Of a stretch of DNA of 64,000 nucleotides, positions 55,282 through 63,391 are shown piece after piece; position 1 is the stretch's first letter, and each line of letters opens with the position of its first letter. Location: contig CAWECP010000002.1 of assembly GCA_963807675.1 (NCBI GenBank), positions 248,001-312,000 of the forward strand, written 5' to 3'. Under the pieces are notes generated by a model. That model was not told the origin of the DNA. It saw only the letters and a program-made list of their open reading frames with translations, and ran no database searches. Both the position numbers and the translations under genes were made by a program. This stretch comes from Bog-473 sp963807675 (GTDB lineage: Bacteria; Actinomycetota; Acidimicrobiia; Acidimicrobiales; RAAP-2).

Positions 55282-55686
55282 CTATGCCTGCTCAATGCGG
55301 AGCCGGTTGCCCGCGGGGTCGCGCACAGCGGCGTCACGGACGCCCCAGGGCTGGCTGGTCGGCTCCTGGAGCACCTCCACGCCCGGTGTCGCGGCGATCT
55401 TGTCGAACGTCGCGTCGAGGTCGTCGGTGCGGAAATGGACCGGGTACATCTCACCCTTGGCGAGCATGGCCGCGAGGGCGTCCCCGTCCTCCTTGGATCG
55501 GCCCGCTTGGGGCTGCGACAGCACAATCCCGACCTCGGGCTGGCTGTCGGTGACAAGGGTGATCCACTTGAAGCCGTCGTTGGCGACCTCGAAGCTCACC
55601 GTCAAGCCCAGGGTGTCGCGATAGAAGGCAAGAGCGGCGTCGGGGTCGTCGACGAGGATGTGCACGGTGCTGAGTGAGACGGTCAT
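55282..55686 (-). CDS. Glyoxalase/VOC family protein
   Basis: The 134-residue VOC protein begins LSTVHILVDDPDAALAFYRD and TLGLTVSFEVANDGFKWITL, with the second module MYPVHFRTDDLDATFDKIAA and final strand AAVRDPAGNRLRIEQA. This resembles the family of lyases and drug-binding proteins with metal ligands His, Glu and others. It follows the AraC regulator by 10 bases on the same strand, so the regulator probably controls it. Substrate unknown. Confidence 0.9.
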   Translation of the reverse strand: MTVSLSTVHILVDDPDAALAFYRDTLGLTVSFEVANDGFKWITLVTDSQPEVGIVLSQPQAGRSKEDGDALAAMLAKGEMYPVHFRTDDLDATFDKIAATPGVEVLQEPTSQPWGVRDAAVRDPAGNRLRIEQA

Positions 55687-55696
55687 GGCACAGACG

Positions 55697-56155
55697 TTAC
55701 GAGGGTACGGCGATGGGTGCTTCTCCGAAACTGCTCTCTTCCGTGCGCCGCTGCCCCCCGCCCTTGCGCGGCCGGGTCAGGACCATGGTCAGGCAGGTGG
55801 GCATGACGCGCAGCTCGTCGTGGTTGCGGGCGCGGTACGTTGAGGGCGTCTCGCCGACGAGTTCGGTGAACCGGGCTGAGAATGAGCCGAGGCTCGTCCA
55901 CCCGACGGCGAAGCAGACATCGGTCACGCTCAGGTCGCCCCGGCGCAGCAGCGCCTTGGCCCGCTCTATGCGCCGGGTCATGAGATAGGAGTACGGCGTC
56001 TCGGCGTACGACTCGCGGAAGCGGCGGCTGAAGTGTGCCGGCGACATCAGCGCCGTGCGGGCGAGCGCCGGCACGTCGAGCGGTTGTGCGTAGTCGCGGT
56101 CCATCTGGTCGCGGGCGCGGCGCAGCCGGCGTAGCTCATCGAGGTCGGCACTCAT
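55697..56155 (-). CDS. AraC family transcriptional regulator
   Basis: The 152-residue protein is essentially the DNA-binding part of AraC proteins: QPLDVPALARTALMSPAHFS and RRFRESYAETPYSYLMTRRI form the first HTH; LLRRGDLSVTDVCFAVGWTS and LGSFSARFTELVGETPSTYR form the second. No ligand domain precedes it; a 30-residue tail follows. ATG 56155 is chosen because the sequence before it is not protein-like. It heads the operon with the VOC gene 10 bases downstream. Its signal may be sensed by the VOC partner (inference). Confidence 0.9.
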   Translation of the reverse strand: MSADLDELRRLRRARDQMDRDYAQPLDVPALARTALMSPAHFSRRFRESYAETPYSYLMTRRIERAKALLRRGDLSVTDVCFAVGWTSLGSFSARFTELVGETPSTYRARNHDELRVMPTCLTMVLTRPRKGGGQRRTEESSFGEAPIAVPS

Positions 56156-56296
56156 GTGCGTCCATTCTGCCCCTGGCCCGCGAAGCGTGGCGAAAAGGCC
56201 AGGTGGAGGCTCTCTGCCTGAAGGTTGCGACCGCGCTTGCGTGATTCGATGGTGCAATGGCGAACGATGGCAAATCGGTCGAGCGCTCTCGATCCG

Positions 56297-57148
56297 TCAG
56301 GCGACGGCGACCAGCAAATCCTCTCCGGTCGTCGGCCGAAAGCCATCCGTCCGGGCGGCAAAGTAGCGCTCCGCCAAATCCGAGAGGGGCACGTGCCAGG
56401 CGTCTCGAAAGCCGGCTCGTTGGGCGAGTTCCACAGCTTCGGACGGCGTGTAGAAGCTGACGAAAGGCGTCCCGGATGCCCGGGCGCCCTTTTCGGCCAT
56501 CTGGAGCCCAAGGCGGTCCTCCGAGTCGAGGAGCTCTGCCGGCAAGAGGAACGTCATGACCAGCATCGAGCCCGGAGCGAACGATGCGATCTGGTGCAAC
56601 GTCTCCGCGTTCGCTTCCGCGCTGAGGTACATCGAGACGCCGGTGGACGCCACGACCGCCTTCTGGTGTGGTTCGAAGCCTGCTTCCTCCAGCCTTTGCC
56701 TCCATGACTCCGCCTCGAAGTCGACCGGCACCAATCGCAACCACTCCGGGACGCCGAAGCCGAGTTCGGTCAAGCGCGCCCGCTTCCAGGTCTGGGCCCC
56801 GGGACGGTCGACTTCGAAGACCTGCATGCGGGAGGCAATCTCCGGTCGCCGCTGGGCGAACGTGTCGAGGCCCGCTCCCAGCAGCACGTACTGGCGGATG
56901 CCTCGCTCGACTTGCTCCGCGACCAGATCCTCGATGAAGCGGGCCCGGGCGACGATCGCCGCCCGAAAGCCCCTCGTGAAGACCGGGTCCATGTCCGGAC
57001 GGCTCCGCCAGTCGTCGTCGGGATCGGCCAGTCGGAGCCCGACCTCGTCTTCGAGCACGTGGGGCGCTGCGTCGATGTCCACGTGCAACGCCCGCCACAA
57101 CGCGACCCGCACCGCCGTTCCGTCCGGTGCGATCTCCTCTTCGGGCAT
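56297..57148 (-). CDS. SAM-dependent methyltransferase (LCMT/PPM family)
   Basis: The 283-residue methyltransferase belongs to the leucine carboxyl methyltransferase-like group common in actinobacteria. The start ALWRALHVDIDAAPHVLEDE, the substrate segment ARFIEDLVAEQVERGIRQYV, the SAM-binding motif LLGAGLDTFAQRRP, the acidic end VFEVDRPGAQTWKRARL and ASTGVSMYLSAEAN are in the usual order. In mycobacteria many copies have unknown natural products as substrate. It is a single gene, with the AhpD-like gene 82 bases upstream. Confidence 0.9.
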   Translation of the reverse strand: MPEEEIAPDGTAVRVALWRALHVDIDAAPHVLEDEVGLRLADPDDDWRSRPDMDPVFTRGFRAAIVARARFIEDLVAEQVERGIRQYVLLGAGLDTFAQRRPEIASRMQVFEVDRPGAQTWKRARLTELGFGVPEWLRLVPVDFEAESWRQRLEEAGFEPHQKAVVASTGVSMYLSAEANAETLHQIASFAPGSMLVMTFLLPAELLDSEDRLGLQMAEKGARASGTPFVSFYTPSEAVELAQRAGFRDAWHVPLSDLAERYFAARTDGFRPTTGEDLLVAVA

Positions 57149-57230
57149 GCGAGGAAGATAGTAGGGCGAGCTCCCGCATCGACCTCAGTCGTCGTGCGGT
57201 GTGAGCCGGGGTGCAGCGGCAGGTCGTGCG

Positions 57231-57704
57231 CTAACCGAACTGGCCGGGCTGGTAGTCGCCGGCTGGCTGGCGGACGATGACATTCACCCGGTTGTAAAAG
57301 TTGATCATCGCGATGACCGCGACCAGCGCACCGAGCTGCTCCTCGTCGTAGTGCTTGGCCGCGTTGGCCCAGGCCTCGTCTGTCACTCCGCCGGCCGCGT
57401 CGGCAATCCGCGTCCCCTGCTCGGCGAGCTCCAGGGCGGCGCGCTCGGCTTCGGTGAAGACCGTGGCCTCCCGCCAGGCCGCTACCAGGTTGAGCCGGAG
57501 TTGGCTTTCGCCGGCCGCCACGGCGTCCTTGGTGTGCATGTCGGTACAAAAGCCACACCCGTTGATCTGGCTGGCCCGGAGCTTGACCAGCTCCTGCGTG
57601 GCCCGGGGCAGGGTCGACTGGCTGACGACCTGGCCGGCAGCATTGAGGTGCTTGAACAGCTTCATGCTGGTTGGGTTCTCGAAGAGGTTGAGTCGGGCGT
57701 CCAT
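57231..57704 (-). CDS. AhpD/carboxymuconolactone decarboxylase family protein
   Basis: The 157-residue protein has the redox-active pair CGFCTDMHTKDA near residue 50, with the preceding QELVKLRASQINGCG and the helices FTEAERAALELAEQGTRIAD. This is the pattern of alkylhydroperoxidase AhpD-like enzymes, which use two cysteines and a proton relay His to destroy peroxides. GAGGAG lies 6 bases upstream of the ATG. An inverted repeat at 57727-57759 overlaps its promoter region. It may act in detoxification with an unknown reductant. Confidence 0.92.
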   Translation of the reverse strand: MDARLNLFENPTSMKLFKHLNAAGQVVSQSTLPRATQELVKLRASQINGCGFCTDMHTKDAVAAGESQLRLNLVAAWREATVFTEAERAALELAEQGTRIADAAGGVTDEAWANAAKHYDEEQLGALVAVIAMINFYNRVNVIVRQPAGDYQPGQFG

Positions 57705-57726
57705 CGTGGTCTCCTCTCACGGACTG

Positions 57727-57759
57727 GTTCGTCGCTGTTTGTCACCCCTTACGACGAAC
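57727..57759. promoter_or_regulatory. Inverted repeat upstream of the ahpD-like gene
   Basis: GTTCGTCG (57727-57734) and CGACGAAC (57752-57759) are perfect 8-base arms spaced by 17 bases, starting 22 bases before the ATG of the AhpD-like gene. It may be an operator or an mRNA leader hairpin. Confidence 0.45.
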
Positions 57760-57926
57760 GGGCATACCGGTCTGTGACACCCAGCGCCAGAAATCCTCTT
57801 ACCCACCTCATCTGCGGTCGTCCCGGACCGACGCGGCCGGCAACCCGCACGACGGCACGGTCCCGTTGCACCGGCTGGTGCACGGAGACGATCAGTCCGT
57901 CGTTGTGCTGACCCGCCGCCGTGAGC

Positions 57927-58496
57927 TCAGCCGCCCGCTGTCACCGCCCGCAGTTCGGCGACCGAGTCGCGCATGATGGCGGTGAGGTCGCGGTCGTCGT
58001 CCCCGTTGGCCCACCGCTCCACGGCCACGCGCAACACGCTCATGCCGGCCTCGGCGGCCAAGGACGCCTGCGGCTCGCGCACGCCCCGCTGGCGCAGGGC
58101 GGTGGCCACGGCTGCGGCGTAGTCCGCCAGCTTGGCCAGCTCGCGCTCGCGCAGTTCGGGGTTGGCGGCGATCACGGCCTGGCGCTGGCGTGATAGGTCG
58201 CGGCGGAACTCCCCGAGCATGGCGGCAGCGGCGTCGAGGCCCCGCGACGCGGCGTCGAAGGGGCCGTCGGCCGCCGGTGCGCCGGCCACCCCGGCCACGA
58301 TCCGCTCCCGGAGGAGGGCGGACCCGCCGAAGAGCACCTCTCGTTTGTCCGCGAAGTGCCGGAAGAAGGTGCGCTCGCTCACCCCGGCTCGTTCGGCGAT
58401 CTGGGCCGCGGTGGTTTGGTCGAACCCCCGTTCTGAGTACAGGGCCAGCGCCGCTTCCTGCAGCCGCCCGCGGCTGTCCGGCTCCCATCGACCCAT
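57927..58496 (-). CDS. TetR family transcriptional regulator
   Basis: The 189-residue regulator shows GRLQEAALALYSERGFDQTT, AAQIAERAGVSERTFFRHFA and DKREVLFGGSALLRERIV, a canonical TetR head. A C-terminal domain like that of the PF17754/MftR group follows (LAAEAGMSVLRVAVERWANG). ATG 58496 is preferred to the in-frame ATG 58562, which lies in the operator region. It is divergent from an epimerase gene 87 bases away, with an imperfect 21-base palindrome between them, and probably represses it. Confidence 0.88.
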   Translation of the reverse strand: MGRWEPDSRGRLQEAALALYSERGFDQTTAAQIAERAGVSERTFFRHFADKREVLFGGSALLRERIVAGVAGAPAADGPFDAASRGLDAAAAMLGEFRRDLSRQRQAVIAANPELRERELAKLADYAAAVATALRQRGVREPQASLAAEAGMSVLRVAVERWANGDDDRDLTAIMRDSVAELRAVTAGG

Positions 58497-58540
58497 GCCG
58501 TCGATCCTAGTGTTGACAGTGACTGACATCAGGTCTATCT

Positions 58541-58561
58541 TGATGGCAGTTACTGACATCA
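58541..58561. promoter_or_regulatory. Operator-like palindrome between TetR and epimerase genes
   Basis: A 21-base imperfect palindrome spans 58541-58561: left arm TGATGGCAGT, right arm ACTGACATCA, mismatched at one pair. A related copy of the right half, AGTGACTGACATCA, is at 58518-58531, so the motif is repeated with a 23-base shift. Place and form fit the binding site of the divergent TetR protein. Confidence 0.6.
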
Positions 58562-58582
58562 CCGTCTCTTGGAGGTTTCGTC

Positions 58583-59506
58583 ATGAGGATCTTTGTCACC
58601 GGCGCCTCGGGCTGGATCGGTTCGGCCGTCGTGCCGGAGCTACTCGGAGCCGGCCACGAGGTGGTCGGCCTGGCCCGCTCCGCGGCATCGGCGGAGCGAC
58701 TGGAAGAGGCCGGCGCCATTGTGCTGCGGGGTGACGTCGACGAGCCCGACGGACTGGCCAAGGCGGCCAACGACGCCGACGGCGTCATCCACCTGGCGTT
58801 CCAGCACGAGGTGGCCTTCGGCGGCAACTTCGCCGCCGCCGGGGCAGCCGATCGGCGGGCCGTGGAGGCTATGGCCGCGGCCCTGGCCGGCTCCGACCGA
58901 CCCCTGGTGCTCGCCTCGGGCATGCTCGGGCTGACTCCCACCCGGGTGGCCACCGAGGACGACGGGCTGGTGCCCGGCCCCGAGGTGCGGGCCAACCCTG
59001 CCGGAGTGCGGTCGGCCACCGCGCTCTTCACGCTGTCGCTGAGGGGCATCGGCGTTCGCTCATCGGTGCTCCGCCTCCCTCCGACGGTCCACGGCGACGG
59101 CGACAACGGGTTCATGGCGACCTTCGTCGGCATCGCCCGTCGGCGGGGGGTGGCCGGCTACGTGGGGGAGGGCGACAACCGCTGGCCGGCCGTGCATCGC
59201 TCCGACGCCGCCCGCCTGTTCCGCCTGGCCGTCGAGGCCGCGCCGGCGGGATCGGTCCTCCACGCGGTCGGCGACGAGGGCGTCCTCTTCCGCGAGATCG
59301 CCCAGGCGATGAGTCGTCACCTCGACGTCCCGACGGCGTCGGTGGCACCCGCCGACGCCTTCGAGCACTTCGCCCCTCTGGGCCACTTCGTGGCGCTGGA
59401 CAGTCCCGCCACGGCCGCCATCACCCGCGAGCTGCTGGCATGGGAGCCGACGGGGCCCAGCTTGATCGAGGACCTCGACGAGGATTACTACTACCGCGAG
59501 GGGTAG
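58583..59506 (+). CDS. NAD-dependent epimerase/dehydratase (extended SDR)
   Basis: The 307-residue Rossmann protein has the cofactor motif VTGASGWIGSAVVPELLGAG near residue 5 and DADGVIHLAFQHE. The catalytic Tyr-x3-Lys of standard SDRs is not in its usual place; the middle reads VRSATALFTLSLRGIGVRSS, so it is an atypical member like many NmrA/epimerase-like regulators or reductases. VLRLPPTVHGDGDNGFM and WPAVHRSDAARLFRLAVEAA are family segments. GGAGG 8 bases before ATG 58583 decides the start. It is the likely target of the divergent TetR. Its end overlaps the convergent P450 by 16 bases. Confidence 0.85.
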   Translation: MRIFVTGASGWIGSAVVPELLGAGHEVVGLARSAASAERLEEAGAIVLRGDVDEPDGLAKAANDADGVIHLAFQHEVAFGGNFAAAGAADRRAVEAMAAALAGSDRPLVLASGMLGLTPTRVATEDDGLVPGPEVRANPAGVRSATALFTLSLRGIGVRSSVLRLPPTVHGDGDNGFMATFVGIARRRGVAGYVGEGDNRWPAVHRSDAARLFRLAVEAAPAGSVLHAVGDEGVLFREIAQAMSRHLDVPTASVAPADAFEHFAPLGHFVALDSPATAAITRELLAWEPTGPSLIEDLDEDYYYREG

Positions 59507-60765
59507 TTCCGAAGGGTCGGAATCAGAATGGGCGGTCCACCCGCACGCGGCTCGCCGGGCGTGAACGTCACCGGCATGGTGACCACCCCGTGCAGCTTGG
59601 GATTGCCCTGGTAGTACGTGGTGCCGCCGTGGTCGACGACGTAGCCGGGAATGCGCGTCAGCACCTCGCGCATCATGACCTCGAACAGGACCCGGGCCAC
59701 GTGGAGCCCGATGCAGCGGTGTGAGCCGATGCCGAAGGCGAGGTGGGGGTTGGGCGAGCGGTCCACGTCGACCGCGTCCGGGTCGGGGAACACCGCCGGG
59801 TCGTAGTCGGCGCCCAGCCAGCTCATCACCACGAACTCCCCGCGCCGGATCTGCTGGCCACCCAGCTCCGTGTCGCGGGTGCAGGTGCGGCTGAGCGTCT
59901 CGTTGACGGAGGTCCAGCGCAGGTACTCCTCGCACGCGCCTCCGAGAAGGTCGGTCTCCTTGGCCAGGCGCTCGCGGAGCTGCGGTACCCCGGACAGGTG
60001 CACGAGCGCCAGCGACGTGAGCGAGGTGGTCGTGTCGACGCCGCCGCCGATGAGGTTCCACATCACGGCGACCAGCTCGTCGTCGCTCATGGGGTGGCCC
60101 TCGATCTCCATGGCGACCAGACGCGAGACGAGGTCGTCACCAGGATGGCGACGGCGCTCCCCGATCACCTCCTTCACCTCGGCGACCATCTCCGGCGTGC
60201 GGGCAATGGCCACCTGGCGCTGCGGCATCTGCTGGCCGTAGGCCGTCGCCGCGTGGAAGTACTCCGCCCAATGCCGCCAGGTCGTGAGTGGAAGGCCCAT
60301 CAGTTTCATCGTCCAGATCGCCGGCACCGGATTGGTGTAGTCGAGCACCATGTCCATCCGCCCCTCGGCGATCTTCTGGTCCAGGCACCACGTGGCGGCC
60401 TGCTCCAGGAACGGGCGGTCCCGCTCCACCGCCGCGGGCAGCATGAAGGGGTTGATGGCACGGCGGAGGGCAACGTGGCGGCCCGCCTCTGCCTCGGCGA
60501 TCCCGACCGGTGGCAGTCCCTCGTCGCGGGGTACGCCCATGATCCCGACGTAGCTCAGCCCGTCGGGCGCGCGTTCCTCGTACCGCGGGGTGAAGGTCTC
60601 GCTGTCGCGTGCGACCTCGGCCACCTCGTCGTAGCCCGTCACGTACCAGAACCCGTAGGTCTGGTTCCAGACCACCGGGGACTGGCGGCGGAGCTCGTCG
60701 TTGTGCTGGTAGCGCTCCGCCAGCCACTCGACGGAGTGATAATCGAAATCGGCTTCGGCTCGCAT
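59491..60765 (-). CDS. Cytochrome P450
   Basis: The 424-residue P450 shows the I-helix AVMWNLIGGGVDTTTSLTSL, the ExxR in ACEEYLRWTS and the haem loop LAFGIGSHRCIGLHVARVL with the Cys ligand. No membrane anchor, as in soluble bacterial P450s. It needs ferredoxin and reductase partners, and no such genes lie near. Substrate unknown; related actinobacterial P450s oxidise sterols, terpenes or drugs. ATG 60765 is preferred, with GAGG at 9-base spacing. Divergent from the M24 peptidase pair, separated by 96 bases. Confidence 0.93.
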   Translation of the reverse strand: MRAEADFDYHSVEWLAERYQHNDELRRQSPVVWNQTYGFWYVTGYDEVAEVARDSETFTPRYEERAPDGLSYVGIMGVPRDEGLPPVGIAEAEAGRHVALRRAINPFMLPAAVERDRPFLEQAATWCLDQKIAEGRMDMVLDYTNPVPAIWTMKLMGLPLTTWRHWAEYFHAATAYGQQMPQRQVAIARTPEMVAEVKEVIGERRRHPGDDLVSRLVAMEIEGHPMSDDELVAVMWNLIGGGVDTTTSLTSLALVHLSGVPQLRERLAKETDLLGGACEEYLRWTSVNETLSRTCTRDTELGGQQIRRGEFVVMSWLGADYDPAVFPDPDAVDVDRSPNPHLAFGIGSHRCIGLHVARVLFEVMMREVLTRIPGYVVDHGGTTYYQGNPKLHGVVTMPVTFTPGEPRAGGPPILIPTLRNYPSR

Positions 60766-60861
60766 GACCATGATCCTCGCCCGCCGGGCCGGACACGTCA
60801 ACGAGCACTGCGGGGCTCGTGCGGCTTGACAGCCGGCCCGTTCTTGGCGAGGGTGCCAGCG

Positions 60862-62094
60862 ATGGAGGAGCGGGCGACGGGCGCCACGGTTGACGGGCGG
60901 GCGATTCCCGCCAGCCCGGACCTGGCGCGCATGCGAGGAGAGCGCTTCGCCCGCCTGCAGGAAGAGCTGGCCCGCCAGGAGCTCGACGGCATGGTGCTGC
61001 TCACCTCCAGTGCGGTCGCCTATGCCGCCGGCCTGTCGGTCCCGGGCGACGACAGCGGCCGCTCCGGCATCTTCCGTCCGGTGGTCGTCGTGGCCAAGGG
61101 GGAGCGCGCGCCGCACGTGTACACCGCGGCCCGCGACGGGCTCCCGCCCGAGTGGCCGCCGGACCACGTTCATGGCCCTCTCTTCCCCGACCTCGACGAC
61201 GGTGTCGACGACTTGCTCAGGGCGGTGTCCGATCACTTCCCCGCCGGTTCGCGTCTGGCCGTCGACCACCAGACGCACCCCATGCTGCGGGCCCTCGCGT
61301 CGTACGACTGGCGTGACGGGCGCGCCGCCCTGGCCCCGGCCAGGCTGCGCAAGACCCCGGACGAGCTCGCCTGCATCCGCACCGCGCAGCGCATCTCCGA
61401 GCTGGCCATGGTCGGCGCACGGGAGGCGCTGCGACCCGGTGTCCGCCAGAGCGACCTGAGCGCCCGCTTCCTTCGCCGTGCCTTCGAGCTCGGGGCCTCG
61501 GCGGGCTGCATCGACCCGATCTGGCAGGTCATGCCGGCATGGAAGGAGCAGGGCCCGTGGACCTCCCATGGCGACCTCGCTTATCCCACGGCGACGACCG
61601 ACCGCATGTTGCGGGAGGGCGACGTCGTGTGGGTCGACGCCGGCATCTTGTGGCAGGGGTACGCATCGGACTACGGGCGGACGTGGCTCACCAGCGCCCG
61701 TACCGCCCCGAGCCCACGCCAGCATGAGCAATTCCGCCGCTGGCGCCACGTGGTGGACGCCGCCTTGCGCCTGCTCGTGCCCGGCGTGAGCGCCGCCGCG
61801 CTCGCCCGCGCCGCGACCGAGGCGAACGACGGCGTCCGCCCGTGGATCGAGCACTTCTACCTGGCGCACGGCGTCGGGACCGACAGCGCCGAAATGCCCC
61901 TGGTCGGCACCGACCTGGGGCCCGAGTTCGACGAGTCGCAGCTCATGCAGCCGGGGATGGTGCTCGTCCTCGAACCGGTGATCTGGGACGACGGAGCCGG
62001 CGGATACCGGGCCGAGGACATCGTCGCCGTCACCGACACGGGCTGGGAACCGCTCAGCGGCTCGACCTACGACCCCTTCGGCCTGGAGCCATGA
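60862..62094 (+). CDS. M24 family metallopeptidase (Xaa-Pro aminopeptidase-like)
   Basis: The 410-residue pita-bread enzyme has all five metal ligands: Asp in VVWVDAGILW, Asp in GYASDYGRTW, His in LAHGVGTDSAEM, Glu in VLEPVIWDDG and Glu in YRAEDIVAVT. An N-terminal creatinase-like domain (about 1-170) precedes it, with SAVAYAAGLSVPGDD. Such enzymes cleave X-Pro bonds or act on small molecules like creatine or methylated compounds. ATG 60862 follows gcgagggtgcc. Its TGA overlaps the ATG of a second M24 gene, so both are made together and may pair. Confidence 0.9.
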   Translation: MEERATGATVDGRAIPASPDLARMRGERFARLQEELARQELDGMVLLTSSAVAYAAGLSVPGDDSGRSGIFRPVVVVAKGERAPHVYTAARDGLPPEWPPDHVHGPLFPDLDDGVDDLLRAVSDHFPAGSRLAVDHQTHPMLRALASYDWRDGRAALAPARLRKTPDELACIRTAQRISELAMVGAREALRPGVRQSDLSARFLRRAFELGASAGCIDPIWQVMPAWKEQGPWTSHGDLAYPTATTDRMLREGDVVWVDAGILWQGYASDYGRTWLTSARTAPSPRQHEQFRRWRHVVDAALRLLVPGVSAAALARAATEANDGVRPWIEHFYLAHGVGTDSAEMPLVGTDLGPEFDESQLMQPGMVLVLEPVIWDDGAGGYRAEDIVAVTDTGWEPLSGSTYDPFGLEP

Positions 62095-63263
62095 CACCCG
62101 CCCCGGAGCGCGAGATGATCGTCGGGACCATGGCGCTCGAGGACTCGGCCCGAGCCGATTTCGAGCGCCTCCGTCGGCAACGGCGCCATCGGCTGCTCGA
62201 GGCCATGGCGGCCGAGCGGCTCGACGCGCTGGTGCTCGGCCGCTCCGCCAACGTGCGCTACGCCTCGGGAGCGCGCCAACTCTGGCGGGCCGGCAGCGCG
62301 CCCTTCGGCCCGGCCGCCGTGGTCGTCCTCGAGACGCGGCGGGTCCATCTCCTGTCCGTGTGGGACGAGGGTGTGCCGCCGGAGATCGACCACGAGGACC
62401 TCTACCCGCTCACCTGGAACCCGGCCCACCTGCTCGCCGCGCTGAGGGCGATCCCCGGCCTGGCCCGCGCCCGCCGGGTGGGCACCGACGGCTTGACCCC
62501 CCTGTTCGCCCAGCACCTCCACGAGATCGCCCCCCCGGCCGAGCTGGCCGACGCCGAGCCGGCCCTCTGCAGCGCGCGTCGGACGAAGACAGTCGACGAG
62601 CTGGCCTGCCTGCGGACCGCCGCCGCCCTGGCCGAGGCCGCCCTGCAAGACCTGCGCCAGCGGGTCGAGCCCGGGGTGAGCGAGCGCGAGCTGCTGGCCG
62701 CGTACTACGAGTGCATCGGACACCTGGGCGTGCCCGCCCCGCCGAGTGAGAGCGTCGCCTTCGCCACCCCGGCCCGCGGGCCGGTCGACTTCCGCCTGCT
62801 TGCTCGTGAGCGGGCCGTCGGCGACGGCGAGCTCGTCGTCCTCTCACCGGGCGCCCTCTACGCGGGCTACGAGGCCGACGTGGGCTCGACGGTGCTCGCG
62901 GGCGCGACGCCACCTCCCGGTGCCGGCTCGCTCGCCGATCGCTGCCGGCGCGGCCTCGACACCCTGCTCGCCGCCTGCCGCCCCGGCGCGACGGGTGCCG
63001 ATCTCTCCCGCGCCTGGGAGCAGACGGGAGAGCCGCCGCCCCCGGTGGTCCTCGCTCACGGTCTCGGCCTCGGCGTGGAGCCCCCCGTGATCGGGCTGGG
63101 CCGCGGCACGTCGGCGCCCGTCGACGAGGGTGCCGTTCTGTGCCTCCAATCGTGGGTCAGCGCGGAGGGCACCGGAGGGTGTCTCGAGCGCGCCACGGTG
63201 CTCGTGGCCGCGGACGGCGCCGAACTCCTGACCCGAAGGGCCCCGTTCGGCTTCTCGGGTTAA
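62091..63263 (+). CDS. M24-like protein with missing metal ligands, probable pseudo-enzyme
   Basis: The 390-residue protein shares the creatinase-like N-terminal domain (SANVRYASGARQLWRAG) and the pita-bread fold with the preceding gene. At the metal site the first Asp is replaced (LSPGALYAGYEADVG: only the second Asp kept), His is present (LAHGLGLGVEPPVI), the fourth ligand Glu reads Gln (LCLQSWVS), and the last Glu is kept (CLERATVLV). Two lost ligands argue against catalysis. The ATG overlaps the upstream TGA, so an inactive partner forming a hetero-complex with the first protein is plausible. Confidence 0.85.
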   Translation: MTPAPEREMIVGTMALEDSARADFERLRRQRRHRLLEAMAAERLDALVLGRSANVRYASGARQLWRAGSAPFGPAAVVVLETRRVHLLSVWDEGVPPEIDHEDLYPLTWNPAHLLAALRAIPGLARARRVGTDGLTPLFAQHLHEIAPPAELADAEPALCSARRTKTVDELACLRTAAALAEAALQDLRQRVEPGVSERELLAAYYECIGHLGVPAPPSESVAFATPARGPVDFRLLARERAVGDGELVVLSPGALYAGYEADVGSTVLAGATPPPGAGSLADRCRRGLDTLLAACRPGATGADLSRAWEQTGEPPPPVVLAHGLGLGVEPPVIGLGRGTSAPVDEGAVLCLQSWVSAEGTGGCLERATVLVAADGAELLTRRAPFGFSG

Positions 63264-63312
63264 CGACGAAGGGACTGCTCGTGACGTCCATCCTCCGCGA
63301 CGGAGAGGTGAA

Positions 63313-63343
63313 CCCTCGCTCGCCGTTGGTCTTGGAGCGAGGG
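63313..63343. terminator. Stem-loop between convergent genes
   Basis: CCCTCGCTC (63313-63321) pairs perfectly with GAGCGAGGG (63335-63343) around a 13-base loop, in the gap after the M24-like pair and before the convergent SDR. A bidirectional terminator is likely. Confidence 0.65.
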
Positions 63344-63391
63344 TGGGCGGCCCTCGCATGGTGAGGCAGCTGTGCCTTCAGGGTGGGAGGG

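Noticed and set aside
59743..60861. Upstream extension of the first M24 gene
   Set aside because: This part is antisense to the P450; the M24 protein starts at 60862.
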